From NCBI RefSeq assembly GCF_965208555.1, contig NZ_OZ242342.1, positions 1,736,001 to 1,800,000 of the forward strand: 64,000 nt of DNA. Direction: 5' to 3'. The first letter of the stretch is position 1. Every line of letters starts with the position of its first letter. This stretch comes from Poriferisodalis sp965208555. Lineage in GTDB: Bacteria > Actinomycetota > Acidimicrobiia > Acidimicrobiales > Poriferisodalaceae. Position numbers and translations under genes: made by a program. This document shows, piece after piece, positions 26,213 to 34,939 of the stretch. A model generated the notes under the pieces. The model was given only the letters and a program-made list of their open reading frames with translations, searched no databases and was not told the DNA's origin.

Positions 26213-26620
26213 CTAACCCTCCGGAAGCGGGAACTCGAAGGCGCCGGGCAGCAGTTCGGCGACGGTGGTGTGCTCGTTGACGGCACAGTCGGGACCGCCT
26301 GCTTCGAGCAGCAGCTGCCGGCAGCGGCCGCATGGGGCGAGCAGGTCGCCGTTTGCGTCGGTGACCGTCACCGCGACCAGGCGGCCTCCCCCGCTGCGAT
26401 GCAAGTCGCAGACCAGCGCGCACTCGGCGCACAGCGTCAGCCCGTACGAGGCATTCTCGACGTTGCAGCCGGTGACGATCCGGCCGTCGTCGACGAGGCC
26501 TGCCGCGCCGACGTGAAAGTTCGAGTACGGCGCGTATGCCGTGCGGGACGCTTCGTGTGCCCGGGCGCGCAGATCGGCCCAATCGACTGCGGTGTCGCCG
26601 ACTGCGGTGTCGCTTGGCAT
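26213..26620 (-). CDS. cdd: Cytidine deaminase
   Basis: Cdd hydrolyses cytidine and deoxycytidine to uridine forms. The 135-residue protein has the catalytic C64-A65-E66 and Zn ligands C97 and C100 (PCGRC), with the substrate motif GCNVENASYG (51-60), matching the tetrameric short form. It interrupts the menaquinone gene group on the opposite strand. The BmpA-type transporter at 32-37 kb could supply nucleosides, but the two are not in one operon. Confidence 0.94.
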   Translation of the reverse strand: MPSDTAVGDTAVDWADLRARAHEASRTAYAPYSNFHVGAAGLVDDGRIVTGCNVENASYGLTLCAECALVCDLHRSGGGRLVAVTVTDANGDLLAPCGRCRQLLLEAGGPDCAVNEHTTVAELLPGAFEFPLPEG

Positions 26621-26687
26621 GTGGGCGCGACTCCTCGGTTGGATGGTCGCGAGGGTATGGGTTGTGTGGCTGGCGCGACTGCCCTCC

Positions 26688-26803
26688 GGGGCGGACGGGG
26701 GCAGGTGCACCCATGCTCAGACATGCGCAGCGCCGCCCGTTGCAGGGTGGATGGGCTGTGGCGCTGCGAACTGCGCGTGGGTGCACCTGCCCCCGCCCGC
26801 CCC
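26688..26803. repeat. Family A palindromic repeat, copy A3
   Basis: This 116-nt copy lies between the divergent cdd and menC genes, so it cannot be a shared terminator. The outer 25-nt arms pair with one A-C mismatch. The core matches A1 and A2, including CATGCGCAGCGCCGCCCG and GGCGCTGCGAACTGCGCG. It ends 24 nt before the menC -10 box. Confidence 0.85.
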
Positions 26804-26827
26804 TGGTTCTCTGGGGCCGAAGCCCAA

Positions 26828-26833
26828 TAGCGT
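26828..26833 (+). promoter_or_regulatory. Leaderless-type -10 box for menC
   Basis: TAGCGT ends 7 nt before the GTG at 26841 and decides that start. Confidence 0.45.
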
Positions 26834-26840
26834 TCACGGA

Positions 26841-27881
26841 GTGCAGGTGACGCTGCGGGAATTCGAGCTGCCGCTGCTGCGGCCGCTGCAGACCGCGCAC
26901 GGCTCGATCACGGTGCGGCGGGGCATCGAGGTGCGCGCCGGCGAGGATGCCTGCGTCGGGGCAGGCGAAGCGGCACCTTTACCGGCCTTCGGTGTCGAGA
27001 CCTACGACGAAGCCTTGGCGGCGCTCGAGCGCTGGGCTGAGTACCCGGAGGGCGAACCGCCCAGCGAGCCGTGCGCCGCCGCCGCCGTGGAATCAGCGCT
27101 CACACAGCTCGATGCCGAGATCGAGGGCGTCACGCTGTCCACGCTGCTGACCGAGGCTGCGCCGAAGCAGCGGCGTATCGCCACCCACGCTTTGGTGTCC
27201 GATCTGGATCCCGAGGCTGCGGCCCAACGCGCAGCGCACGCCGCCGCGGCGGGTCACCTCGCCGTGAAGCTCAAGGTTGCGGCCCACGATCGCGATGGCT
27301 CAGACGGCAACGGCAGCGCTGCCATGTCCGCCACTGACCAGTCGGTGCGGATCGCGCACGTCCGCCGCGCCCTGCCTGCCGGCGTGGCCCTGCGGCTGGA
27401 TGCCAACGGCGGCTGGGATCGCTCTACGGCAGTGAAGGTGCTGCGTCCCGTCGGCCACCTCGACATCGAGTTCGTCGAAGAACCCACGCCTCAGCCGGCT
27501 GACTGGGCACAGATCAGCCGCACCGTCGGCATCCGGGTCGCTGCGGATGAGCACCTGCGCCACGCCGATGCGCTCGACCGGCTGATCGAGGTGGGTGCCA
27601 TCGAAGTCGCCGTGCTCAAGCCGGCGGTGCTGGGCGGCCCGCACGCGGTCTACGACATGGCCCGCCGGGCGGCGATGCGCGGTGTGCGCTCGGTGGTGTC
27701 ATCGTTCATCTGCGGCCCTGCGGGGCTGCGCATCGCCCGTGAGACCGCCGTCGCGGTCGACCCGCGTGGCGTGCACGGCATCGGCACCGCCACGCTGTTC
27801 GCCGATCCGCTGCCCGAAGATGTGACACCCAGCGGCGGCTACCTGCCTGTTCCCACCGAGGCTTCTGCCAGCACCAGCTAG
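26841..27881 (+). CDS. menC: o-Succinylbenzoate synthase
   Basis: MenC, of the enolase superfamily, dehydrates SHCHC to o-succinylbenzoate. The 346-residue protein has the catalytic pair K143/K145 (VKLKV), metal ligands in RLDANGG, EFVEEP and AADEHL, and the second-sphere Lys in VLKPAVLGG. An insert rich in Asp/Gly/Ser follows the KxK strand (HDRDGSDGNG). The GTG start is set by TAGCGT 7 nt upstream; a second GTG two codons later is possible. It converges on menE, sharing a CTAG stop. Confidence 0.93.
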   Translation: MQVTLREFELPLLRPLQTAHGSITVRRGIEVRAGEDACVGAGEAAPLPAFGVETYDEALAALERWAEYPEGEPPSEPCAAAAVESALTQLDAEIEGVTLSTLLTEAAPKQRRIATHALVSDLDPEAAAQRAAHAAAAGHLAVKLKVAAHDRDGSDGNGSAAMSATDQSVRIAHVRRALPAGVALRLDANGGWDRSTAVKVLRPVGHLDIEFVEEPTPQPADWAQISRTVGIRVAADEHLRHADALDRLIEVGAIEVAVLKPAVLGGPHAVYDMARRAAMRGVRSVVSSFICGPAGLRIARETAVAVDPRGVHGIGTATLFADPLPEDVTPSGGYLPVPTEASASTS

Positions 27882-28984
27882 AGACGCCAGCGCTGGGTTT
27901 TGCCTAGGGGGGTTTGGGGGAGCTCTTTGACTAGCTCTAGTGCACGGGGGGCGCAGTAGGCCGGAAGGTGTGTCTTGACCGCGTCTCGGAGCGATTCGAG
28001 TTCGGGTGGCCGAGCAGCATCGGTCGGGACGACGACGGCAGTCACGGCGTGGCCCCATTCGGGGTCTGGTCTGCCGACGACCGCCACATCAGCAATACCC
28101 GGCAACGCCGTCAGAATCCGCTCGACTGCTACCGGCCAGACTTTTTCGGCGCCGGTGGTGATCATGTCGTCGACTCTTCCGAACACTGAGAGTCGGCCGT
28201 CGTCTGACAGGGCACCGGCGTCGCCGGTGGGGTACCAGCCGTCGTCAGTTCTGGGGTCGGTGCCGTCGCGATAGCAGCGCAGCAGCATCGGGCAGCGCAG
28301 CTGGACCTCGTTGTCGTGGATGCGCAACTCCACGCCGTCGAGCGGCCAACCCTCGTAGACCACGCCGCTGAAGGTCTCGGTCATGCCGTAGGTGGCGACG
28401 GTGTTTGCCGGGCGCTGGGCGGGCATGGCGGAGCCGCCGAGCAGGATCGCCCGGAATGCCGACGGGTCGATGCGGGCGAGGGCAGTGGGAACCAGGGATG
28501 TGAGCGTCGCGCCCTGACGGGCGGCCGCCTCGACAGCGGCTGCCTCGAAGCCGTCGTGGACGTCCAGCGGTGTGTCGGTCAGCAGTGCTCGCACCACGAC
28601 GGCCAGCCCGCCGACGTGAGCGAGCGGCAGGCACGACAACCAGCGGTCGGTGCTGGGGTCGACCGCCAGCGCCGAGCTCGTCGCCATCGCGTTGGCCTCG
28701 ATGGCAGCGTGGGTGAGCACGGCGCCCTTCGGCTCGCCCGTGCTGCCGCTGGTGGCCATAACCAGCGCATCGCCCGGCTCGACGTCCCAGCCGCCCCGGC
28801 GGCGGTGACGGCCGGTGCTGTCTACTACGAAGCCGGCGCCCATTCGCTCGACGAGGGACTCCTGGGCCCCAGCGGGCAGCCGCTGATCGACCGGCAGCAC
28901 CGCGTCGCCGGCCTCCCAGGCGCGCTGCAGTTCGGCGACGAATCGTTCGCCGCCTCCTAGCGCCAGCGCCACCAGTCGATGCAC
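27878..28984 (-). CDS. menE: o-Succinylbenzoate-CoA ligase
   Basis: MenE activates o-succinylbenzoate with ATP and CoA. The 368-residue adenylate-forming enzyme is shorter than usual, as in other actinobacterial MenE. Motifs are MATSGSTGEPKGAVLTH, CLPLAHVGGL, YGMTETFSG, WYPTGDAG and the C-terminal Lys in LPQTPLGKTQRW. The frame is open to 29086, but GTG 28984 has TAGCGT exactly 7 nt upstream and avoids overlap with mtnA. It completes the menF-D-H-C-E set; MenB and MenA are not in the window. Confidence 0.9.
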   Translation of the reverse strand: MHRLVALALGGGERFVAELQRAWEAGDAVLPVDQRLPAGAQESLVERMGAGFVVDSTGRHRRRGGWDVEPGDALVMATSGSTGEPKGAVLTHAAIEANAMATSSALAVDPSTDRWLSCLPLAHVGGLAVVVRALLTDTPLDVHDGFEAAAVEAAARQGATLTSLVPTALARIDPSAFRAILLGGSAMPAQRPANTVATYGMTETFSGVVYEGWPLDGVELRIHDNEVQLRCPMLLRCYRDGTDPRTDDGWYPTGDAGALSDDGRLSVFGRVDDMITTGAEKVWPVAVERILTALPGIADVAVVGRPDPEWGHAVTAVVVPTDAARPPELESLRDAVKTHLPAYCAPRALELVKELPQTPLGKTQRWRL

Positions 28985-28991
28985 GGCGCGG

Positions 28992-28997
28992 ACGCTA
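28992..28997 (-). promoter_or_regulatory. Leaderless-type -10 box for menE
   Basis: TAGCGT on the minus strand ends 7 nt before the GTG at 28984. Confidence 0.45.
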
Positions 28998-29078
28998 GCG
29001 ACGGGATCCGCAGTCGCTGCCCTGTTTTTTGCCAGCGGCGGAGGAGTTGTCAGCCACCGGCGCGAGACTGTCCGCTGC

Positions 29079-30167
29079 ATGGGCACAGCAGCTCAGACGC
29101 CGACGCTGCGCTGGACCGGCGACAGCATCGAGATCATCGACCAGACGCGGCTGCCCGCGCAGCTCGAGCTGATCGACGTGCGTGATGTGGCCACCGCCGT
29201 CGACGCCATCGAGCGGCTGGCCATCCGGGGCGCGCCTGCACTTGGGGCGTTCGGGGCGCTCGCGCTGGTCGTCGGCCTGGACGAGGCACAGCCCGCCTCG
29301 ACGACCGAGGCCCGCGCCGTGCTCGAGCGACTCAGGACCGAGATCGGCGATGCCCGACCGACGGCGGTCAACCTGCGCTGGGCGGTCGATCGGACGATCG
29401 ACGCCGCGCTGGGCGACGCGGCGGTTCGCAGCGTCGCTGAGCTGCGGCGGCGGCTCGTCAGCGAAGCACTCGCCATCAGCGAGGAGGACGCGCGGGCCTG
29501 CGCTGAGATCGGGCGACTCGGGCGCGAGCTGCTGGCGGAGGCCACCGTGATCGCTACGCACTGCAACGCCGGGCGGCTGGCCACGGCGGGCACGGGCACG
29601 GCACTGGCCGTGGCCTACGCGAAGGCCGCCGGAGGAGACCCGGTGCGCGTGCTGGCGGCTGAGACGCGCCCGCTGTTGCAGGGCGCTCGTCTTACTGCGT
29701 GGGAGCTGGCCGACGCGGGCATCGACGTGTCGGTGGTCGCCGACGCCGCAATGGTGTCGCTGATCGCCGGAGGCGAGGTGGACGCCGTGATCGTGGGAGC
29801 GGATCGCATCGCTGCGAACGGCGACACCGCCAACAAGGTCGGCACGCTGATGCACGCCCTGGCTGCCGCCGAGGCGGGAATCGGCTTCTACGTCGCGGCG
29901 CCGACTACGACAATCGATCCAGCGGTGACGTCGGGTGATCGCATCGTCATCGAGCAGCGAGATCCCGACGAGGTGCATCACGCCGGCGGCAGCCGTCTCA
30001 CGCCGATCGGTGTGGAGGCGATCAACCCGGCTTTCGATGTGACACCCGCACGCCTGATCAGCGCGATCATCACCGACGCAGGTGTCCTGCATCCGCCCTA
30101 TGGCGAATCCATTGCTGCGGCTCTGGCCGCAACCCGTTGTGGGCAACCGGGAGATCGCCGATGCTGA
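29079..30167 (+). CDS. mtnA: S-methyl-5-thioribose-1-phosphate isomerase
   Basis: MtnA converts methylthioribose-1-phosphate, or 5-deoxyribose-1-phosphate, to the ribulose form. The 362-residue protein belongs to the eIF2B-related isomerases, with IRGAPALGAFGALAL, the Cys-containing THCNAGRLATAGTGTAL and the catalytic Asp in IVGADRIAANGDTANKVGT. Its stop overlaps the next start (ATGCTGA), so it is translationally coupled to the aldolase-SDR fusion. mtnB, mtnC, mtnD and mtnK are not nearby, so the classical methionine salvage route is not encoded here. Confidence 0.93.
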   Translation: MGTAAQTPTLRWTGDSIEIIDQTRLPAQLELIDVRDVATAVDAIERLAIRGAPALGAFGALALVVGLDEAQPASTTEARAVLERLRTEIGDARPTAVNLRWAVDRTIDAALGDAAVRSVAELRRRLVSEALAISEEDARACAEIGRLGRELLAEATVIATHCNAGRLATAGTGTALAVAYAKAAGGDPVRVLAAETRPLLQGARLTAWELADAGIDVSVVADAAMVSLIAGGEVDAVIVGADRIAANGDTANKVGTLMHALAAAEAGIGFYVAAPTTTIDPAVTSGDRIVIEQRDPDEVHHAGGSRLTPIGVEAINPAFDVTPARLISAIITDAGVLHPPYGESIAAALAATRCGQPGDRRC

Positions 30168-32191
30168 ATCGCTGGGATGACACTGAGTCGGCTCGCTGGG
30201 CTGAGCTCGGCGATCTCGGCGAGATCACCTACGGCTCGCGCCTCGTCGGCGCCGACGAGGCACTGGTGCTGCACGGCGGCGGCAACACCTCTGTCAAGGG
30301 CACCAGCACCGACGCCTGGGGCGAACCGGTCCCGACGCTGTGGGTGAAGGGCAGCGGCTGGGATCTCGCCACCATCGAGCCGCCCGGCTTTGCGCCGCTG
30401 CGCTTGGAGCCCGTGCGGCGCTTGGCCGAGCTGGCGGAGCTCAGCGACACCGAGATGGTGAACCAGCTGCGCATCCATCTGCTCGACGCCAGCGCCCCGA
30501 ACCCGTCGGTGGAAGCAATCCTGCATGCGCTGCTGCCTCATCGCGCGGTGCTGCACAGCCACGCCGACGCCGTGCTGGCGCTCACCAACACCGCCGACGG
30601 CCACGAGCGGGTGCGCGACCTCTGGGGCGACCGGGTGGTGGTGGTGCCCTACGTGATGCCCGGTTTCGACCTGGCCCGTCGCTGTGCGGACGAGTGGCAG
30701 GCGCAGGCCCATGCCGGCACCGAGGCGATGGTGCTGCTGAATCACGGGATCTTCACCTTCGGCGAGACCACGCGCCAGGCGTATGACTCGATGATCGATC
30801 GGATCAGCGAAGCAGAGCAGTCCCTCGCCCAGGCCGGCGTGCCGTCGTTCGGCGAGGCCGGTGCGGACGCGGCGGATGACGACAGCACGCGCAGCATCAG
30901 CGCCGAAGAAGTCGAGACGGTGGCGCAACTGCGGGCCGCTCTTTCCGCTGCTGCCGGCGTGCCGGTGCTGCTGCGCGCCGTGCGCGACCCGCGTGCCGAA
31001 GCGTTCTGCACCCGCAACGATGTGGCGTCGGTGGCTTGCCGCGGGCCGGCGACTCCGGATCACATCATCCGCACGAAGCAATTCCCGATGGTGGGCCGAG
31101 ACGTGGACGCCTTCGTCGAGGGCTACCGCGCCTACTTCGAGCGCAACAGCGCCCGGCACGACGCCGACGGCTCGCGGGCTGCCCTCACCATGCTGGACCC
31201 GGCACCGCGTGTGGTCCTGGACCCCCAGCTCGGCCTGCGGACCGCAGGCCGCAGGGCAGTCGACTGCGACATCGCCGCGGACATCTACCTGCACACCATC
31301 GACGTGATCGGCGCCGCCGAGACGCTGGGGGGTTACGTCGCGCTCAGCGAGGCCGATCTGTTCGATGTGGAGTACTGGGAGCTGGAACAGGCCAAGCTGG
31401 CGAAAGCGGGCACGCCCGCCGCCCTGGCCGGCCAGGTGGCGCTCGTGACCGGAGCCGCGTCGGGCATCGGGCGCGCCGCGGCCGAGACGCTCGCTGCCGC
31501 GGGCGCCGCGGTGGTCGGCATCGACCTCGCGCCGGCACCCGCGGGCACCGCCGGGCCGGCGCGCCATCACGCCATTGCCGACGTCACCGACTCTGGTGCG
31601 GTGGCCCGAGCAGTGGCCGCCGCGGTGGAGCGATTCGGCGGCATCGACATCGTGGTGGCGGCGGCAGGCATCTTCGGACCCTCGGCGGCGCTGGGTGACC
31701 TGGCCGACGACGCCAGCCTCGGCGCTGCATGGCAGCAGACCTTCGACATCAACGTGAGCGGCGCGGCGAACACGCTCGCCGCTGCGCATCGGGTGCTGGG
31801 GCACTCCCCGGCAGGCGGGCGGGTCGTCATAGTCGGCTCGAAGAACGTGCCCGCACCTGGCCGGGGCGCAGCGGCCTACTCGGCATCCAAGGCCGCGCTC
31901 ACCCAGCTCGCCCGGGTGGCCGCCCTCGAATGGGCCTCCGACGGGATCACCGTCAACGTGGTACACCCCGACGGCGTATTCGACACCGGGCTGTGGTCCG
32001 ATGAGCTCATCGACCAGCGCGCTGCTGCCTATGGGCTCACGTCCGAGCAGTACCGGCGGCGCAACCTGCTCGGCCACGAGCTGGCATCGGCCGATGTCGG
32101 CGCCCTCATCGCCCAGCTGTGCGGACCGGCCTTCGCCCACACCACCGGTGCCCAGATCCCCCAGGACGGCGGCAGCGACAGGGTTGTCTAG
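30161..32191 (+). CDS. Class II aldolase - short-chain dehydrogenase fusion
   Basis: The 676-residue protein joins a class II (zinc) aldolase (about 15-410) to an SDR (about 425-676). Aldolase Zn ligands are H132 and H134 (LHSHAD) and H195 (LLNHGIF). The SDR has TGAASGIG from T430 and the catalytic Y573-x3-K577. In rhamnose catabolism such fusions cleave rhamnulose-1-phosphate to DHAP and lactaldehyde and then oxidise the aldehyde. The overlap with mtnA instead suggests methylthioribulose- or 5-deoxyribulose-1-phosphate as substrate, with the SDR processing the released aldehyde. That role is inferred. Confidence 0.85.
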   Translation: MLNRWDDTESARWAELGDLGEITYGSRLVGADEALVLHGGGNTSVKGTSTDAWGEPVPTLWVKGSGWDLATIEPPGFAPLRLEPVRRLAELAELSDTEMVNQLRIHLLDASAPNPSVEAILHALLPHRAVLHSHADAVLALTNTADGHERVRDLWGDRVVVVPYVMPGFDLARRCADEWQAQAHAGTEAMVLLNHGIFTFGETTRQAYDSMIDRISEAEQSLAQAGVPSFGEAGADAADDDSTRSISAEEVETVAQLRAALSAAAGVPVLLRAVRDPRAEAFCTRNDVASVACRGPATPDHIIRTKQFPMVGRDVDAFVEGYRAYFERNSARHDADGSRAALTMLDPAPRVVLDPQLGLRTAGRRAVDCDIAADIYLHTIDVIGAAETLGGYVALSEADLFDVEYWELEQAKLAKAGTPAALAGQVALVTGAASGIGRAAAETLAAAGAAVVGIDLAPAPAGTAGPARHHAIADVTDSGAVARAVAAAVERFGGIDIVVAAAGIFGPSAALGDLADDASLGAAWQQTFDINVSGAANTLAAAHRVLGHSPAGGRVVIVGSKNVPAPGRGAAAYSASKAALTQLARVAALEWASDGITVNVVHPDGVFDTGLWSDELIDQRAAAYGLTSEQYRRRNLLGHELASADVGALIAQLCGPAFAHTTGAQIPQDGGSDRVV

Positions 32192-32216
32192 TCGCCGCTG
32201 TCGCCGAGCGAGGCCT

Positions 32217-33881
32217 CTAGCCGCCCGATGCTGAGCTCTCCGGCACTGGCGCTGCGCCGGCCATGAGCAGGCCGATCTCCTCGCGGGTGGCCGTGCGGGG
32301 GTCGACGGTCGCCACGATGCGACCCTCGTACATGACGGCGACACGGTCGCTGAGTGCCAGCACCTCGTCGAGCTCGGCGGACACCAGCAGCACGGCTGTG
32401 CCCTCGTCTCGGCGCTCGCGGATGCGACGCCAGATGAACTCGATGGCACCGATGTCGATGCCACGGGTGGGCTGCGCCGCGATCAGCAGGTCGATCTCGT
32501 CGGAGAACTCGCGGCCCACGATGAGCTTCTGCTTGTTGCCGCCCGACAGGCTGTCGGCCGGGGACTCCACGTCGGGGGTGCGCACGTCGAAGGTGGCCAC
32601 GACATCGCGAGCGTGGGAGTCGATGCGGTCTCGCCGCAGCATGCCGCCCGCAGCGAAGGGCCGCCTGAAGTAGCGGTTCAGGACTGAGTTGTCGGCCACC
32701 GAGTAGGAGCCGATGAGACCGTGCTTGGCCCGGTCCTCGGGAATGTGCCCCACGCCGATGACCGTGACCTGGCGGGGCCGGGCTCCCGACGCATCGGTGT
32801 CGCTGATCGACACGGTGCCGGCGGTTGCGTGGCGCAGGCCCGTGATGGCTTCGACCAGCTCGCGCTGACCGTTGCCCTCCACGCCAGCGACCCCCACGAT
32901 CTCGCCGGCGCGCACGGCGAGCGACAGCTCGTCGACGGCACGCTGGCCGCGGTCGTCATCGGCACAGAGGCCGGCGATGTCGAGCACCACGGGTCGCCCC
33001 GGGTCCTCAGCGTTCGTCGCCTCGGCGGCCGGGGTCGCGCCGTCGGGCCCGGTCACCACCGCGACTGCCGATCCGACGCCGGTGGCACCCGACTCGAACC
33101 GGTCGCCATGCAAATCGACAGCGCGGCCGACCATCAGCTCCGCCAGCGCTGCCTCGCTGGTCTGCGCGGGCGTGGTGGTGCCCACCACCTTGCCCTCGCG
33201 CAGCACGACGATGTCGTCGGCCGCGGCCATGACCTCGCGCAGCTTGTGGGTGATGAACACGATGCCCACGCCTTGCTCGGTCAGCCCGCGCAGCACGCCG
33301 AGCAGGTGGTCGGTTTCCTGCGGGGTGAGCACGGCGGTCGGCTCATCGGCGATCAGCACGCGGGCATCGCGGTACAGCGCCTTGAGGATCTCGACCCGCT
33401 GCTGTGCGCCGACCGGCAGGTCCTCCACCGCCGCGTCCGGGTCCACATGGAGCCCGAACCGGTCGGCCAAGTCCATCACCCGGCGGCGGGCCTGGGCCAC
33501 ATCGATCATGCCGAGCTTGCGCGGCTCGGCGCCGAGCACGATGTTGCGCACGACGCTCATCGGGGGCACGAGCTGGAAGTGCTGGTGCACCATGCCGACG
33601 CCGCGGGCGATGGCATCGTGCGGGCTCGACAGCTCGACCTGCTCGTCGGCAATCACGACCTGGCCCGCATCGGGGCGGTGCAGGCCGAAAAGCACGTTGA
33701 CGAGGGTGCTCTTGCCGGCACCGTTCTCGCCCAGCAGCGCCAGGATCCGCCCAGGCCGCAGTTCCACCGACACGTCGTCGTTGGCCACGACTGAGCCGAA
33801 GCGCTTGGTGATGCCGTGGCCGGCCAGCAGCACCTCGGGCTCAGCCTGCGAAGCAGCAGCCTCGGCGGTTGCAGCCATCAT
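32217..33881 (-). CDS. Nucleoside ABC transporter, tandem ATPase subunit
   Basis: The 554-residue protein has two ABC domains. The first has Walker A GENGAGKST at 51-59, signature LPVGAQQRVEILKAL and Walker B VLIADEPT. The second is partly degenerate: its Walker A reads GVEGNGQRE, while LSGGNKQK is intact, as in RbsA/YufO-type ATPases. It powers import through the two permeases upstream. The ATG overlaps the permease stop (ATGATG over TGA). A low-complexity linker joins the halves (about 265-315). Confidence 0.92.
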   Translation of the reverse strand: MMAATAEAAASQAEPEVLLAGHGITKRFGSVVANDDVSVELRPGRILALLGENGAGKSTLVNVLFGLHRPDAGQVVIADEQVELSSPHDAIARGVGMVHQHFQLVPPMSVVRNIVLGAEPRKLGMIDVAQARRRVMDLADRFGLHVDPDAAVEDLPVGAQQRVEILKALYRDARVLIADEPTAVLTPQETDHLLGVLRGLTEQGVGIVFITHKLREVMAAADDIVVLREGKVVGTTTPAQTSEAALAELMVGRAVDLHGDRFESGATGVGSAVAVVTGPDGATPAAEATNAEDPGRPVVLDIAGLCADDDRGQRAVDELSLAVRAGEIVGVAGVEGNGQRELVEAITGLRHATAGTVSISDTDASGARPRQVTVIGVGHIPEDRAKHGLIGSYSVADNSVLNRYFRRPFAAGGMLRRDRIDSHARDVVATFDVRTPDVESPADSLSGGNKQKLIVGREFSDEIDLLIAAQPTRGIDIGAIEFIWRRIRERRDEGTAVLLVSAELDEVLALSDRVAVMYEGRIVATVDPRTATREEIGLLMAGAAPVPESSASGG

Positions 33882-34939
33882 CGGACCTCGTAGGGCTGGC
33901 CCAGCGCAGCCGGGTCGCGCATGCGGCCGAACAGACCTGCTGCCGCCACCACGATGATCGTGACGACGAACGGCAGCATCCCCACGAACTGCGCCGGGAT
34001 GTCGAACGTGTCGTTGAGCTGGAACTGGCCTTGCAATGCCGTCGTGAAGCCGAAGAACAGCGCCGCTGCGTAGGCGCCCAGCGGGGTGCGGCGACCGAAG
34101 ATCATCACCGCCAACGCCAGGAAGCCCCGCCCGCCCGACATCGCCCGGGTGAAGGTGCCCACCGACTCCAGCGCCAAGTACGCGCCGCCGAGGCCGGCCA
34201 ATCCGCCCGCCAGCGTCACATTCCAGTAACGCAGGCGGATCACATCGATGCCCACGGTGGCCGCGGCACCCGGGTGCTCGCCGATAGCGGTCGTGCGCAT
34301 TCCCCACACCGAGCGCAGCAGCAGCACGTGAAGCACCACGACCAGCACGAGCGCCAGGTACGTCAGCGGCGGGCGGTTGAACAGCGCCGTGCCCACGACG
34401 GGCAGATCGGCGAGCGGGCCGAGCTCGATCGACTGGTATTTCGGCTGGCCCAGCGAACGCCCCCGGTCATAGAAGAACGAGGTCAGGCCCAGCGCCGCGA
34501 TATTCAGGACCGTGCCGGCGATGATCTGGTCGGTTCGCAGCCCGACCGACATCGCGGCCAGCATCCAGCCCATCGCCAGACCGGTGCTGACGCCCGCGAC
34601 GACGCCCAAGAAGAGCGAGCCCGATATCGACGCGACGGTGAACGCCGTGAACGCCGACATCAGGAACTGGCCTTCGATGCCGATGTTCACGATTCCCGAA
34701 CGCTCACCGATCATGCCGCACATGGCGCCCAGCACCAGCAGCGTGGCGGCGCGGACGGTGCCACCGAGCACTGCTGTGGTCTGCGCGCCGTCCCAGGCGT
34801 AGAAACCCCACACGCACGCCACGAGCACAACGGCCCCCGCCACCGACCACACGCGCTGCGGCGACCAGCCGCCCATGCCGGCACCTCCCGATGCCGACCT
34901 CGCGTCCGAGCCAGCGCCAGCGTCGTGTGTGACCGTCAT
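33878..34939 (-). CDS. Nucleoside ABC transporter permease (YufQ-like)
   Basis: This 353-residue polytopic protein of the BPD_transp_2 family has the conserved GERSGIVNIGIEGQFLMSAF and a later loop GGRGFLALAVMIFGR. An N-terminal Ser/Gly-rich stretch precedes the first helix. The start at 34939 is supported by the 4-nt ATGA overlap with the upstream permease. It acts in the cytoplasmic membrane with its partner permease. Confidence 0.92.
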   Translation of the reverse strand: MTVTHDAGAGSDARSASGGAGMGGWSPQRVWSVAGAVVLVACVWGFYAWDGAQTTAVLGGTVRAATLLVLGAMCGMIGERSGIVNIGIEGQFLMSAFTAFTVASISGSLFLGVVAGVSTGLAMGWMLAAMSVGLRTDQIIAGTVLNIAALGLTSFFYDRGRSLGQPKYQSIELGPLADLPVVGTALFNRPPLTYLALVLVVVLHVLLLRSVWGMRTTAIGEHPGAAATVGIDVIRLRYWNVTLAGGLAGLGGAYLALESVGTFTRAMSGGRGFLALAVMIFGRRTPLGAYAAALFFGFTTALQGQFQLNDTFDIPAQFVGMLPFVVTIIVVAAAGLFGRMRDPAALGQPYEVR

